From the NCBI GenBank assembly GCA_024762915.1, contig JANTGL010000012.1:1-19176 (forward strand): a DNA stretch of 19,176 nucleotides, given 5' to 3'. The position numbers were made by a program, and so were the translations under genes. A model generated the notes under the pieces. It saw nothing but the letters and a program-made list of their open reading frames with translations, had not been told where the DNA came from and did no database searches. The DNA is from Bacteroidales bacterium (GTDB taxonomy: Bacteria > Bacteroidota > Bacteroidia > Bacteroidales > JAADGE01). Below, in pieces: positions 7,626-16,150 of the stretch. Every line of letters begins with the position of its first letter. The first letter of the stretch is position 1.

Positions 7626-8480
7626 TTAAATAACAGATAAATTACTTGATTTTGAGAGAAAACAAAGAGAACTTTCATTAAGTTCTTCAGATATATACAG
7701 TTGTCCGTCATCACCAATTTCATAGAAATTATATTCCATTTTTCTAATTAATTCAGCTAGCATTTTTCTTGAAACATTTTGATTGTATAGAGTTTCGTCT
7801 TTTACTTCTATTAATATGTCCGGATTGTTCTTTTTCATAATTTCTTTCATCCCTTTAAGAACAGAATATTCTGCACCTTCAACATCAATTTTGATTAAAT
7901 CAGGAAATTTTGCTGTTTTTGAAAATTCGTCAAGAGAAATTGTTTGAACATTTTCAGTTATACCGGAGAAATTATCCGGTTTTTCTATTGAACTCATTCC
8001 TCTGTTTTTTTTATCTGAAACAAATAGTTTTATAGTTTTATTGTTTTTATTTGATACTATATTAGGAACAATTACCACATTCTTAAAATTATTTAACTCA
8101 ATGTTTGCGTGAAGTTTTTTTCGATTGTTGCTATCAGGTTCAAAAGCATAAATGGTTCCGTTTTCCCCTATTCTTTTTGCTGCAAGAAGGGTATAATAAC
8201 CAATATTAGCACCAACATCATAAAAAACCGTATTTATATTAATATAATTTTTGAATAAAACGGTTTCCTTTAATTCATATGTTCCAAGAAAATATATTTG
8301 CTGTTGTAACCATTCGTCAAGAGATAAAATAATTTTTATATCATTATCATATTTTGTTTGAATTACCAAGTTTTTGAAGATATTATATTTATTGAGCCTT
8401 AAAATGATTGCAAAATATTTTTTCCGAAGAATATTTATTCGAAATAACTGTTTTAACAATTTAGCTAAAATTACTTTCAT
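7626..8480 (-). CDS. FkbM-family methyltransferase
   Basis: This 284-residue protein carries the FkbM set of motifs: VFYDVGANIGYYTLLAA (85-101, motif I), FEPDSNNRKKL (113-123), LIKIDVEGAE (195-204) and DILIEV (221-226). FkbM-type enzymes O-methylate hydroxyls on sugars and polyketides, and in polysaccharide loci they usually methylate a glycan residue. The start overlaps the end of the flippase gene by four bases (ATGA), implying translational coupling. About 80 N-terminal residues precede the catalytic core, normal for the family. Acceptor is unknown. Confidence 0.88.
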   Translation of the reverse strand: MKVILAKLLKQLFRINILRKKYFAIILRLNKYNIFKNLVIQTKYDNDIKIILSLDEWLQQQIYFLGTYELKETVLFKNYININTVFYDVGANIGYYTLLAAKRIGENGTIYAFEPDSNNRKKLHANIELNNFKNVVIVPNIVSNKNNKTIKLFVSDKKNRGMSSIEKPDNFSGITENVQTISLDEFSKTAKFPDLIKIDVEGAEYSVLKGMKEIMKKNNPDILIEVKDETLYNQNVSRKMLAELIRKMEYNFYEIGDDGQLYISEELNESSLCFLSKSSNLSVI

Positions 8481-9751
8481 TTTATTTTTTGAATAAAAAT
8501 GTTTCGGATAAGATTTTTAACAAATATATAATCTTGTTTTCGGATTAAAAAATCAGAAAATTTTGATTTTGAAAATTTCACAAAAGCAAAAAGTTGGTAT
8601 GTTGTTAAAATTGAATATGATAAAGATGTCGTAATACCGGCACCAATAATTCCAAAATCCGGAATAAGTAAAAACCCGGCACTTGCTGTTACAACAAGAC
8701 CGATGACAGAAGCATACATATTATATTTCGGCTTTCCGAGTCCTGAAAAATAGTGACTAATCATAAATGAGCATGATAAAGCAACAATACCGATACTTAA
8801 ACTAAGAATAACCTCTCCGGTTCCGTTAAAATCTTCCCCAAAAATGAAAGAATATACTTGTGGAGGAATAATTAAAAGGACAGTAACAATTAGAATAGAA
8901 ATCAGGACGCTTATTTTAATAAGAATCTTTGTAATATGAGAAGCAATTTCTTCATTGTCAATATTTGAAATTTTAGAATATTGGACTATAGCCATGCTAC
9001 GTCCGATAATCCACGTACTTTCGCTTAGCTGAACTCCGACAGAGTATTTTCCTACTGCTTTCATTCCGGAAAAAAACTCTAAAAAATAGTAACTTAGGCG
9101 ATAGTTTAATTTTTGTGTTATCCCTGCAATTGTCGTAACACTTCCAAGTTTAACAATTCTTAAAAAGACTTGCTTTAATCCTGTAAAGTCAATGTTTTTA
9201 AGATATTTTATTACAGAAAAAAAACTGATAACATAAACAGTTAAATAAGAGATGTAAAGTGAAATTATATATGCTTTTATTGTTTTATAGTTAAAAATGT
9301 TTATTAGAATTAGAAGACTGATAATAGTTGTTAACACAGTAATTAAACTAATAAAATTATATCTTTTAATTCTTTCATTTCCGGCAAGAATTTGACTGTG
9401 TATAGATGTCAAAGAAAACAAGACAGCAAGTATTGCAATGTGAAAAAGATATTCCGAGGGTGCTAAGTTTATAAACTGTATTAATATAACAAATATGATT
9501 AAAGAAATAAGTGTCCATAAATACGAGAGAATAAATAACTTAAAGTTATTTATTTTAGGAACGAAATAGATAAAGGTTCCACCTCCGACAAGACTGTTTA
9601 TTAAAACAAAAATAGAAATAGCAAGTACAATAAGACCGATAGTTCCGAGACCTTCTGCACCAAAATTTTTAGAGTTTATTATAACAATTAAAAAACTGAA
9701 AAAGCCGTTAAGGACTCTCACAAAAACAGTATTTAGAATGTTTTTAAACAT
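8477..9751 (-). CDS. Polysaccharide flippase (Wzx/MATE-like oligosaccharide transporter)
   Basis: This 424-residue, very hydrophobic protein has roughly 12 membrane helices. The N-terminal block includes NSKNFGAEGLGTIGLIVLA and the C-terminal region has PDFGIIGAGITTSLSY, both typical of the polysaccharide-biosynthesis (Wzx/RfbX) exporter branch of the MOP superfamily. Such proteins flip undecaprenyl-linked oligosaccharides across the inner membrane. The gene starts 3 bases after the glycosyltransferase gene ends and overlaps the FkbM gene by 4 bases. No Wzy polymerase or initiating sugar-phosphate transferase is present in the window, so the pathway must be completed elsewhere. Confidence 0.88.
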   Translation of the reverse strand: MFKNILNTVFVRVLNGFFSFLIVIINSKNFGAEGLGTIGLIVLAISIFVLINSLVGGGTFIYFVPKINNFKLFILSYLWTLISLIIFVILIQFINLAPSEYLFHIAILAVLFSLTSIHSQILAGNERIKRYNFISLITVLTTIISLLILINIFNYKTIKAYIISLYISYLTVYVISFFSVIKYLKNIDFTGLKQVFLRIVKLGSVTTIAGITQKLNYRLSYYFLEFFSGMKAVGKYSVGVQLSESTWIIGRSMAIVQYSKISNIDNEEIASHITKILIKISVLISILIVTVLLIIPPQVYSFIFGEDFNGTGEVILSLSIGIVALSCSFMISHYFSGLGKPKYNMYASVIGLVVTASAGFLLIPDFGIIGAGITTSLSYSILTTYQLFAFVKFSKSKFSDFLIRKQDYIFVKNLIRNIFIQKIK

Positions 9752-9754
9752 TAT

Positions 9755-10918
9755 CTATTTATATAGAGCATCGTTATAAATATCAACAAATTGCTGAGCA
9801 ACTTTTTCTTTTCCGTAATTGTCTTCGGCATATTTCCTCAGAGATACAGGACTGTATTTTTTGTAGTTATCAAGCATATATATGATATTATTGTATAGTT
9901 CATTTTCATTGTCGGGTTCTATTATTTTTCCGAACTGTTCTTCTGAATTATCCAAGATTCCTCCGCACATTGTTGTTAATACCGGAACGCCGCATGATAA
10001 GCTTTCTATAACAGGTATTTGAAAAGTTTCATAATTACTGAACATCAGCATAAAACAAGAATTGTTTATTAAATTAACAAGTTCTTTACCCTCTTTTTTT
10101 CCTAAAAAGAAAACAAATTTATCTTTAATGTTCAGATCTTCGGCATATTTTTCAAACTTTTTTTTAGAAACACCTATTCCCACAATATTTAGTTTAAAAT
10201 CGGTTCTGGTGTTTGAAAGCCTTTTTATTACATTCAGGATACCTGAAATGTTTTTATGCTCATCTTTGAAATTTGTAATGTGAATGATTTCTTTTATAGT
10301 TTTTGTAGTTTTTGTTTTGTTTTTAAACAGGTTTGTATCAATTACATTATAAACAATCCGGTAGTTTTTGTTTTTTAAATTATGATTTAACATTGCATTT
10401 TTTAATTGTTCAGATACAACAGTAACAGCAAAGGCATTTTTAACAGCCAAAGCAGTTATTTTTTTATTTACAAAACCTTTAAAATGTTTTGTTTTATTTA
10501 AGTAACCGGTCCAATGTTCAGTGATAATATACGGAATCTTAAAAAAGATTTTATAGTAAAGAGCAACGATACCAAGACGAGTAAGAATATTTACATGTAT
10601 TAAATCAGGTCTTCCGGTTTCGTTTTTTATTCGTTTTATTCCTTTAAAAGTATAAAACAAAGAAGTTGTAATTTTAAATAATTTAGAGATTATCGGAATT
10701 GATGATTTGATTGCCGGATAATATAAAATATATTCGTTTAAGCTGTTTTGTCGTTTTATGCAGTAGTTATACTTTTTTATTTCAGAATCAGGATGCACAA
10801 ATAATACATTAACATTACAAATTTCAGAAATAGCTTTAGCATGTTTTTTAATAAAATTTCCATTTAAAGGAAAAAATTTATTCGGATACCAAGCAGTTAA
10901 AAAAAGGATATTTGACAT
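9755..10918 (-). CDS. Glycosyltransferase family 4 (GT-B fold)
   Basis: This 387-residue protein is a typical GT-B retaining glycosyltransferase with two Rossmann-like halves. The N-terminal half has AWYPNKFFPLNGNFIKKHA (9-27), the acceptor-side loop seen in GT4 enzymes. The C-terminal half has YETFQIPVIESLSCGVPVL (296-314), containing the E-x7-E motif (E297 and E305) that holds the nucleotide-sugar donor. Polypeptide length is normal for the family. Donor and acceptor sugars cannot be predicted. The gene lies 2 bases after the FemAB-like gene and 3 bases before the flippase gene. Confidence 0.92.
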   Translation of the reverse strand: MSNILFLTAWYPNKFFPLNGNFIKKHAKAISEICNVNVLFVHPDSEIKKYNYCIKRQNSLNEYILYYPAIKSSIPIISKLFKITTSLFYTFKGIKRIKNETGRPDLIHVNILTRLGIVALYYKIFFKIPYIITEHWTGYLNKTKHFKGFVNKKITALAVKNAFAVTVVSEQLKNAMLNHNLKNKNYRIVYNVIDTNLFKNKTKTTKTIKEIIHITNFKDEHKNISGILNVIKRLSNTRTDFKLNIVGIGVSKKKFEKYAEDLNIKDKFVFFLGKKEGKELVNLINNSCFMLMFSNYETFQIPVIESLSCGVPVLTTMCGGILDNSEEQFGKIIEPDNENELYNNIIYMLDNYKKYSPVSLRKYAEDNYGKEKVAQQFVDIYNDALYK

Positions 10919-10920
10919 TT

Positions 10921-11823
10921 TTATTTTTTTAACAGTTTTAATATTACGGAATTTATATGCTTATAATTATAATACGGAACATTAACAGCTCCCCACCCTT
11001 TAAAAAACCTGGCAATACCTTCTATGTTTGAACCTTCAAAATCAAGTATGGCCGTTTCCTCTGCATGGTCTTTAATAAACTCATTAAATAGAAAAAAAGA
11101 GGATTTTTTATCAAAGCCGGTATCGTTTGAAGCAGAAATAAGATTATAATATCTATTATGTGAAAAAGAAAAGACAGAAAGTGCAATTAATTCTTTCTTA
11201 AAAGACGCACCATAAACTTTTAAAGCTTTTGTTTTTAGACAATACTCTAATATTAATTGAAGAGACTCAAAATTTTGTTCAGGGATATTGATTTTTAAGT
11301 TTTGTTTTTTGAACTGAATAATCTCATTAACTGAAAGTTTTGAGTTTATTGAAAGCTCATTTTTATAAGATTTATTAATGTTTCTTATATGGTTTTTTGA
11401 GAAAGACTTTCTTAGTGTTTCATATTCGGAAGAAAGGGTAAGTATATAATTTGTTTTTTGAGAGATTTCTTTATCTTCGGGGGATGTGTTTGCAAAATTA
11501 AAATTTGTATTAATGTATTTATATTTATTTTCTATAAAGAGTTTAAATGAAATTATTGTTTTTGTATCAATATTGTTTTTTGAGAAAATTCCGGATTGTT
11601 GTGTAAAAAACGGTTGATAAATATAAGAAAAAGAAAACTTTTTATTTACGGCAATTGGCATAATAAACCCATAGTCATCAGTAACCAGGGCTTTCCAATT
11701 TTTATTGGTAGTAATATCTAAATACCAAGAATAGGCATATATTAAGCCGTTATGGGCAAGGTCTATACAGCGATCCCATTTTGCTGTATTAATGTCTTCT
11801 CTGTTTAGAAGTGTAATTTTCAT
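10921..11823 (-). CDS. FemAB-like / GNAT-fold acyl or aminoacyl transferase
   Basis: This 300-residue protein lacks close known homologues that I recognise, but its C-terminal region LDFEGSNIEGIARFFKGWG (260-278), followed by VPYYNYK, is the hallmark of the FemAB/BioF2-like acyltransferase superfamily (double-GNAT fold). Members transfer amino acids or acyl groups onto peptidoglycan precursors or surface glycans. In extracellular polysaccharide loci such enzymes are thought to add acyl or amino-acid decorations. The N-terminal half has the expected alternating strands and helices, and KNHIRNINKSYK (144-155) fits the basic helix found in these proteins. Substrate is unknown. Confidence 0.7.
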   Translation of the reverse strand: MKITLLNREDINTAKWDRCIDLAHNGLIYAYSWYLDITTNKNWKALVTDDYGFIMPIAVNKKFSFSYIYQPFFTQQSGIFSKNNIDTKTIISFKLFIENKYKYINTNFNFANTSPEDKEISQKTNYILTLSSEYETLRKSFSKNHIRNINKSYKNELSINSKLSVNEIIQFKKQNLKINIPEQNFESLQLILEYCLKTKALKVYGASFKKELIALSVFSFSHNRYYNLISASNDTGFDKKSSFFLFNEFIKDHAEETAILDFEGSNIEGIARFFKGWGAVNVPYYNYKHINSVILKLLKK

Positions 11824-11851
11824 TTTTTGTTAAATCAGACAGGTTTACTTA

Positions 11852-12955
11852 TTATGTAAACAAATTATCCCCGTCGCCATCAAAAAAACAATCAGATGCA
11901 GAAAAGTGTTTTGTTATGGTTTTTCCGGCAAAGAATCGTCGGGATATCTTTTTTGAAAATAAAATAAAGGTTTTCTGTTTCATTATCTCTCGGTTAATTC
12001 TTTCGTTAAAAGAGGTTAAATAATTAATTCTATGTTTTTTTACATAAAACAAGATTATTTTAACCAATATAAATAACTCGTTTTCTTCAAAAAAAGTATA
12101 CGGAATCGTTAGAGAATGATTTCTTATTTTTAAAAAAATAAATGCTGAAATTTGCTGTTCTTCATTATAAATCTTCACCATTATATTTTTAAAAACTTTT
12201 GAGGATGAGCTAAAAAAGTATTTATCATCATTTATATCTGAATGTGCTTTTTCAATAACCCAAGGAAAACGTATAGCGTGATTTAGCTCTTTAATGCTTC
12301 TTCTAAAAGGATTTTGTTTATGGTGCTTTTCAATAAATGCCTGAATTTCAGAATCAATATTGCTTGTCTCATGAACTTTAATTTTATTGACTTTCTGTTT
12401 GTTTAAATAAAAACGAATATCAAATAAACGGTTTAACAAAAAATCCGTAAAAAAAAGCAATGGCTTAATCTTTTTAAAAAAAGGATGTTTAGGAGGTAAA
12501 AGTTCTGCAAAAGAAAAACGAAAATAAAAACGTTTTCCGCTCAAATTTGCAATTTCCTTAAACTGATTACTCTTATCATAAAGCGATTTTGATTCGGGAG
12601 CATAGTTTGAAAACATCAAATGACCGTTTTTAAGTATTGAGCAATGTTTAAGAAGCATCATTGAGTATCCTTTTCGTCGATATTCGGGATGAACCCAACT
12701 TCCGCTTATCCAAGCAAAATTAACCTTTTTATTTCCGTTGAAATAGTAATCTGAATACAAACAACGGTATGCAATTAACTGTTTGTTTATATAAAGCAAA
12801 GTAATTGCGATATCTTCGCTTTTGGCTCTGGGATTATTAATATAAGACGTAGCTCGGTGGTATGAAATCGGTCTATTCTTTAGTTCTTTAAATCCCTCTG
12901 AATCAATAAATTCTTGAATTTCACATATTCGGATGTTTCTGATTGTGTGCTTCAT
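11852..12955 (-). CDS. GNAT-family N-acetyltransferase with an uncharacterised C-terminal half
   Basis: The 367-residue product has a GNAT acetyltransferase domain in its first half: VHPEYRRKGYSMMLLKH (88-104) is motif A, with the R-x-x-K-G-type acetyl-CoA pyrophosphate loop. The second half (about 150-367) is basic and probably a second diverged GNAT-like or substrate domain; it ends DCFFDGDGDNLFT. The gene starts within the end of the truncated sulfotransferase frame (ATGA overlap) and is followed by the FemAB-like gene after 28 bases. In this setting it probably acylates an amino-sugar or glycan precursor, though this is inference from location. The domain assignment of the first half is good. 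Confidence 0.78.
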   Translation of the reverse strand: MKHTIRNIRICEIQEFIDSEGFKELKNRPISYHRATSYINNPRAKSEDIAITLLYINKQLIAYRCLYSDYYFNGNKKVNFAWISGSWVHPEYRRKGYSMMLLKHCSILKNGHLMFSNYAPESKSLYDKSNQFKEIANLSGKRFYFRFSFAELLPPKHPFFKKIKPLLFFTDFLLNRLFDIRFYLNKQKVNKIKVHETSNIDSEIQAFIEKHHKQNPFRRSIKELNHAIRFPWVIEKAHSDINDDKYFFSSSSKVFKNIMVKIYNEEQQISAFIFLKIRNHSLTIPYTFFEENELFILVKIILFYVKKHRINYLTSFNERINREIMKQKTFILFSKKISRRFFAGKTITKHFSASDCFFDGDGDNLFT

Positions 12956-13182
12956 TTAACGCCCCTCTTTTTTATTTTCGAAAATTTTAACGATTCCTTA
13001 TTATGTGACAGATATTTAATATTCAAAACCCTGTTGTTGTGTTCGTTTAATAGCTGTTTTTTATTAAAAACAGCATAAATTTCTCCCAATCCGACAATAT
13101 TCGGATGACACCCCAATGCCGGATTTAAAATCGTTGAACCGGAATGTCCCAAACCTGCTATGTAGATGATTTTTTTCAACAA
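12952..13182 (-). pseudogene. Truncated sulfotransferase (N-terminal PAPS-binding fragment)
   Basis: This 76-residue frame begins MLKKIIYIAGLGHSGSTILN, the 5'-phosphosulfate-binding loop of PAPS-dependent sulfotransferases, followed by LGCHPNIVGLGEIYAVF, which matches the next conserved stretch of that family (usually LGSHPxxVGLGEL). Family members are normally around 250-350 residues. Here the similarity fades after about residue 45-60 and the frame stops. The remainder of the enzyme, including the 3'-phosphate-binding Arg/Ser region, is absent, because an intact acetyltransferase gene follows immediately. It is probably a deletion remnant, although its ATGA overlap with that gene may preserve it as a translated leader. 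It is the first gene of the glycan operon. Confidence 0.7.
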
Positions 13183-13200
13183 AAAGCAAAATAATCAGTA

Positions 13201-13208
13201 CAAAAGTA
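13201..13208 (-). promoter_or_regulatory. Candidate -7 element of the glycan operon
   Basis: On the minus strand TACTTTTG matches TAnnTTTG and sits 18 bases before the ATG of the sulfotransferase fragment. No TTTG is found 19-21 bases upstream, so only half of the promoter is recognisable. The divergent intergenic region (13183-13289, 107 bases) must also contain the promoter of the phosphatase-kinase operon, for which I find no convincing element. Confidence 0.45.
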
Positions 13209-13289
13209 AGAAATTGTTTTTGTTTTACGGATTTTCATACGTATTAAAGGAATAATCATTATTTTTACGAATTATCAAATGTTTTATCC

Positions 13290-14423
13290 GTGAGTCAAAC
13301 ACAACAACTTAAAATATACCGGGTTTTCGGGAAATCGGATAAAGGGCTTGTTCGAAAAGAAAACCAGGATGCTTTTACTTATTTTGAAAGTATTAACGGT
13401 GCCGTGTTTGCTTTATGCGACGGAATGGGCGGAATTCCCGGCGGAAAAAAAGCCGCAAAACAAACATTAAAAACGATTGAAAAATTTATTTCCGAAGATT
13501 GGCAAGATGACGAAAAAACATTAATAAAAGAAGCGATTGAACATGCAAATACACAGATTCGAGAAAATTTAGGAGATAATGAAACGAATATTTTCCCGGG
13601 AACAACCATCGTTTTGGTTTTAATAAGAGATAACAAAGTGTTTTATGCGCATGCCGGTGACAGCCGTATTTATTATCAAACAGGGAAAAAAATGTTTCAA
13701 CTTACCGAAGATCATTCGTTAGTAACGAAACTGTTGAAAGAAAAAAAGATAAGCCGGGAAGATGCAGAAAACCATATTCAAAAAAACGTCATTTATAATG
13801 CTGTGGGAATAAATGAAAAAGTGAATGTTGAAATCAGTCAAAAACCGATTTCCCCGGCCGATAATGATTTTATTCTGTTATGTTCCGACGGTTTAACCGG
13901 AGAATTAAGTGATGAAAAAATTTTATCTGTTTTAAAAAATGATTCGGATATAAAGAAAAAAGGGAATTTGTTGATAAAAAAGGCATTGGCAAACGGAGGT
14001 TCCGATAATGTTACGGTTCAGCTGATTCAATTTTATAATACCGGAAATAAATTCGGAAAAGGATACCGACCGGACAGCGAATATAAGAAAAAAAGAATAA
14101 GACGTATTGCCGGATTCGGATTTGTGTTTTTGCTTGTGAATGCAATTTTTATGTTTAATTATTTTTATAAAAATAATAAATCGGAAACACAAGATAAAAA
14201 TACCGGAAAAACGACAGTTTCGTATGAATTATGCTTTTTCAAAAAAAGCACAAAACAAAATGTTTATACAATCGGCAGGAATATTTATACCTATCCGGGA
14301 ATTACCAAAAATACGATAATTGATGTTTTAAAAGTTAATAATAAAAGCGCTTTGTTTTTTTATCCGGGAGAAGAAATTAAATACGCACAAAAAAAAGAAC
14401 AACTAATTGAAACAAACGAATGA
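13290..14423 (+). CDS. Membrane-anchored PP2C-family Ser/Thr phosphatase
   Basis: This 377-residue protein starts with GTG; no in-frame ATG gives a better start. Residues about 1-250 form a PP2C/PPM phosphatase with the expected metal-binding motifs: RKENQDAF (22-29), ALCDGMGG (41-48), AGDSRIYY (122-129), LLCSDGLTG (197-205) and GGSDNVT (236-242). A basic linker precedes one membrane helix (about 274-292), and about 85 residues lie outside. The tail contains NTIIDVLKVNN followed by YPGEEIKYA (about 341-366), resembling a degenerate LysM module. The enzyme would remove phosphate from Ser/Thr proteins in the cytoplasm and probably reverses the kinase encoded next, with which it overlaps by 4 bases (ATGA). 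The exported tail may sense cell-wall state; that part is inference. Confidence 0.93.
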   Translation: MSQTQQLKIYRVFGKSDKGLVRKENQDAFTYFESINGAVFALCDGMGGIPGGKKAAKQTLKTIEKFISEDWQDDEKTLIKEAIEHANTQIRENLGDNETNIFPGTTIVLVLIRDNKVFYAHAGDSRIYYQTGKKMFQLTEDHSLVTKLLKEKKISREDAENHIQKNVIYNAVGINEKVNVEISQKPISPADNDFILLCSDGLTGELSDEKILSVLKNDSDIKKKGNLLIKKALANGGSDNVTVQLIQFYNTGNKFGKGYRPDSEYKKKRIRRIAGFGFVFLLVNAIFMFNYFYKNNKSETQDKNTGKTTVSYELCFFKKSTKQNVYTIGRNIYTYPGITKNTIIDVLKVNNKSALFFYPGEEIKYAQKKEQLIETNE

Positions 14424-16150
14424 TCGGAGAAGTTTTAAATAATTATGAAATAGATGAAATTATTGATGAGGGCGGTATGTCAACCGTTTATCTCGGGATT
14501 CACAAATATTTGAAAAAAAAGGTTGCCGTAAAAATGTTGAACCCGCTGCTTCAAAAAAACCCCTTATATAAAAAACGGTTTTTAAACGAAGCAAAACTCC
14601 TTTCAAGATTAAATCATCCCAATATTATTACACTGTATGATTATATTGAAAATGATTTCGGAATTTTTCTTATTACCGAATATGTCAAAGGACAAACATT
14701 AGACGAATATGTAGATTTGGTTACGGGCCCGGTTCCGCAATCGAGAGCCATAAAAATAATTGTGCAAGTTTTGGATGCGGTCGGGCATATGCATTCTAAA
14801 AATATGATACACAGGGATATAAAACCGTCCAATATTATGATTACCTCCGATGATGCCGTAAAATTAATTGATTTCGGAATCGCCAAACATTTACGAAAAA
14901 ATCAAGCATTGGTAACCCAAGGCGGAGCGAAACTCGGAACGACAATCTTTATGAGTCCGCAACAAGTAAAGGGAAAAGTATTAGACAGACGAACGGATAT
15001 TTATTCAATCGGAGCGACCTTGTTTTATGTTCTTACCGGACAATATCCTTACGATAAAAATTTAAGTGAATATGAAATATACAATAAAATTGTAACACAA
15101 GTATTTCCCGATCCGAGAACGTTTTATGTCGGAGTGTCCGATAAAATGAGAGCCATCATCAGAAAAGCAACCGAAATTCAGCCCTTGGACAGGTATCAGG
15201 CTTGTGAGGAATTCAGTATTGATTTGCTGAGTGCACAAAAAAAGAAATCAAAAGCAATAAATGTTTCTTTGCAAACAAGAATAATTGATGCTGCCGATTT
15301 TGAAATTAAAAAGCCGACCTTCGGAACGGGATTTTGGCAAAACTTGATTATGTTAATGGCAGCCATAGCCTTTTCCGCTATTATTGTAACCGGTTTGTAT
15401 TTTTTATCAAAAAAAGACGAACGACGCGTTATTGACAGCAATGCCTATCTTTTGGAAGGTGACAGTCTTACGGCATCAAAAATTGAAAGTTTGCACTACG
15501 GCGAAACCGTTCGAGTGATAAAAAAACCGTCTGACGGAATTATAAAAAAACCGTGGTTTAAGGTCCGAAGTTTAAGAAATAATATCGGCTATGTGTATGA
15601 AAAAGATTTGGAAATTTCACATGCTTTTGTGCAAATTAATGCCGTTATGGGAAACAGTATTGCCGGGAATTTAATACCGGCTAAATTCAAAACCGCACTG
15701 AGAAACTATTATGTTGAAAATCAGTATTATGAAAACAATCAAACAGCTTGGAAAATTTTCCCTGAGGATAAAAAGAATTTCGAAATGAATACGGTTGCTT
15801 TCGGTGATTATAATGATAACAAAAAAGAAGATCTTGTTGCTTTATTATTCAATACGGAAACTAAAGAACGCCAATTATTGATTATTTTTGATAATGAAGA
15901 AACACTTTCGGTTCGTTTAAACGAAGACGTAAAAATACGAACGGTTAAAAAAGGTCGAAGAGGCGGCCGATGGTATCTCGGAAATATGTTGAAACGCACA
16001 AATGAAGACGGAAAAATATTTGAAGCTAAAAAATACGAATACTTATCGCATGACGGTATTCTTTTATATAAAACAAAAAGCAAAGAAAACATTTTGTATG
16101 TTTATGATACACAAGAAAAAATGTTGAAATTTTATTCACAAAGCTTGTAA
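14420..16150 (+). CDS. Hanks-type Ser/Thr protein kinase with extracytoplasmic SH3b-like and FG-GAP-like regions
   Basis: This 576-residue transmembrane kinase has a complete catalytic domain (about 9-270): glycine-rich loop IDEGGMSTVYLG (15-26), VAVK with K38, helix C Glu E57, HRDIKPSN (131-138), DFG (151-153), and GTTIFMSPQQ (173-182) where many kinases have APE. It is an RD kinase, so activation-loop phosphorylation (candidate Thr174/Thr175) is likely. One membrane helix follows (about 306-329). The exported tail has an SH3b-like stretch (about 350-398, with LHYGETVRVI and WFKVRSL) and a stretch VAFGDYNDNKKEDLVALLF (459-477) with the D-x-N-x-x-x-x-D spacing seen in FG-GAP/VCBS repeats. The last codon and stop lie inside a hairpin repeat. 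The tail presumably senses an envelope signal, in a role analogous to PASTA domains of PrkC/PknB; the ligand is unknown. Confidence 0.95.
   Translation: MIGEVLNNYEIDEIIDEGGMSTVYLGIHKYLKKKVAVKMLNPLLQKNPLYKKRFLNEAKLLSRLNHPNIITLYDYIENDFGIFLITEYVKGQTLDEYVDLVTGPVPQSRAIKIIVQVLDAVGHMHSKNMIHRDIKPSNIMITSDDAVKLIDFGIAKHLRKNQALVTQGGAKLGTTIFMSPQQVKGKVLDRRTDIYSIGATLFYVLTGQYPYDKNLSEYEIYNKIVTQVFPDPRTFYVGVSDKMRAIIRKATEIQPLDRYQACEEFSIDLLSAQKKKSKAINVSLQTRIIDAADFEIKKPTFGTGFWQNLIMLMAAIAFSAIIVTGLYFLSKKDERRVIDSNAYLLEGDSLTASKIESLHYGETVRVIKKPSDGIIKKPWFKVRSLRNNIGYVYEKDLEISHAFVQINAVMGNSIAGNLIPAKFKTALRNYYVENQYYENNQTAWKIFPEDKKNFEMNTVAFGDYNDNKKEDLVALLFNTETKERQLLIIFDNEETLSVRLNEDVKIRTVKKGRRGGRWYLGNMLKRTNEDGKIFEAKKYEYLSHDGILLYKTKSKENILYVYDTQEKMLKFYSQSL

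Noticed and set aside
13260..13267. TATTTTTA as a -7 element for the phosphatase-kinase operon
   Set aside because: It lacks the final G of TAnnTTTG and has no TTTG at 19-21 bases upstream.
13279..13293. ATG at 13279 opening a four-codon frame that ends over the phosphatase start
   Set aside because: Four codons with no supporting signal; overlap with the GTG start is easily chance.
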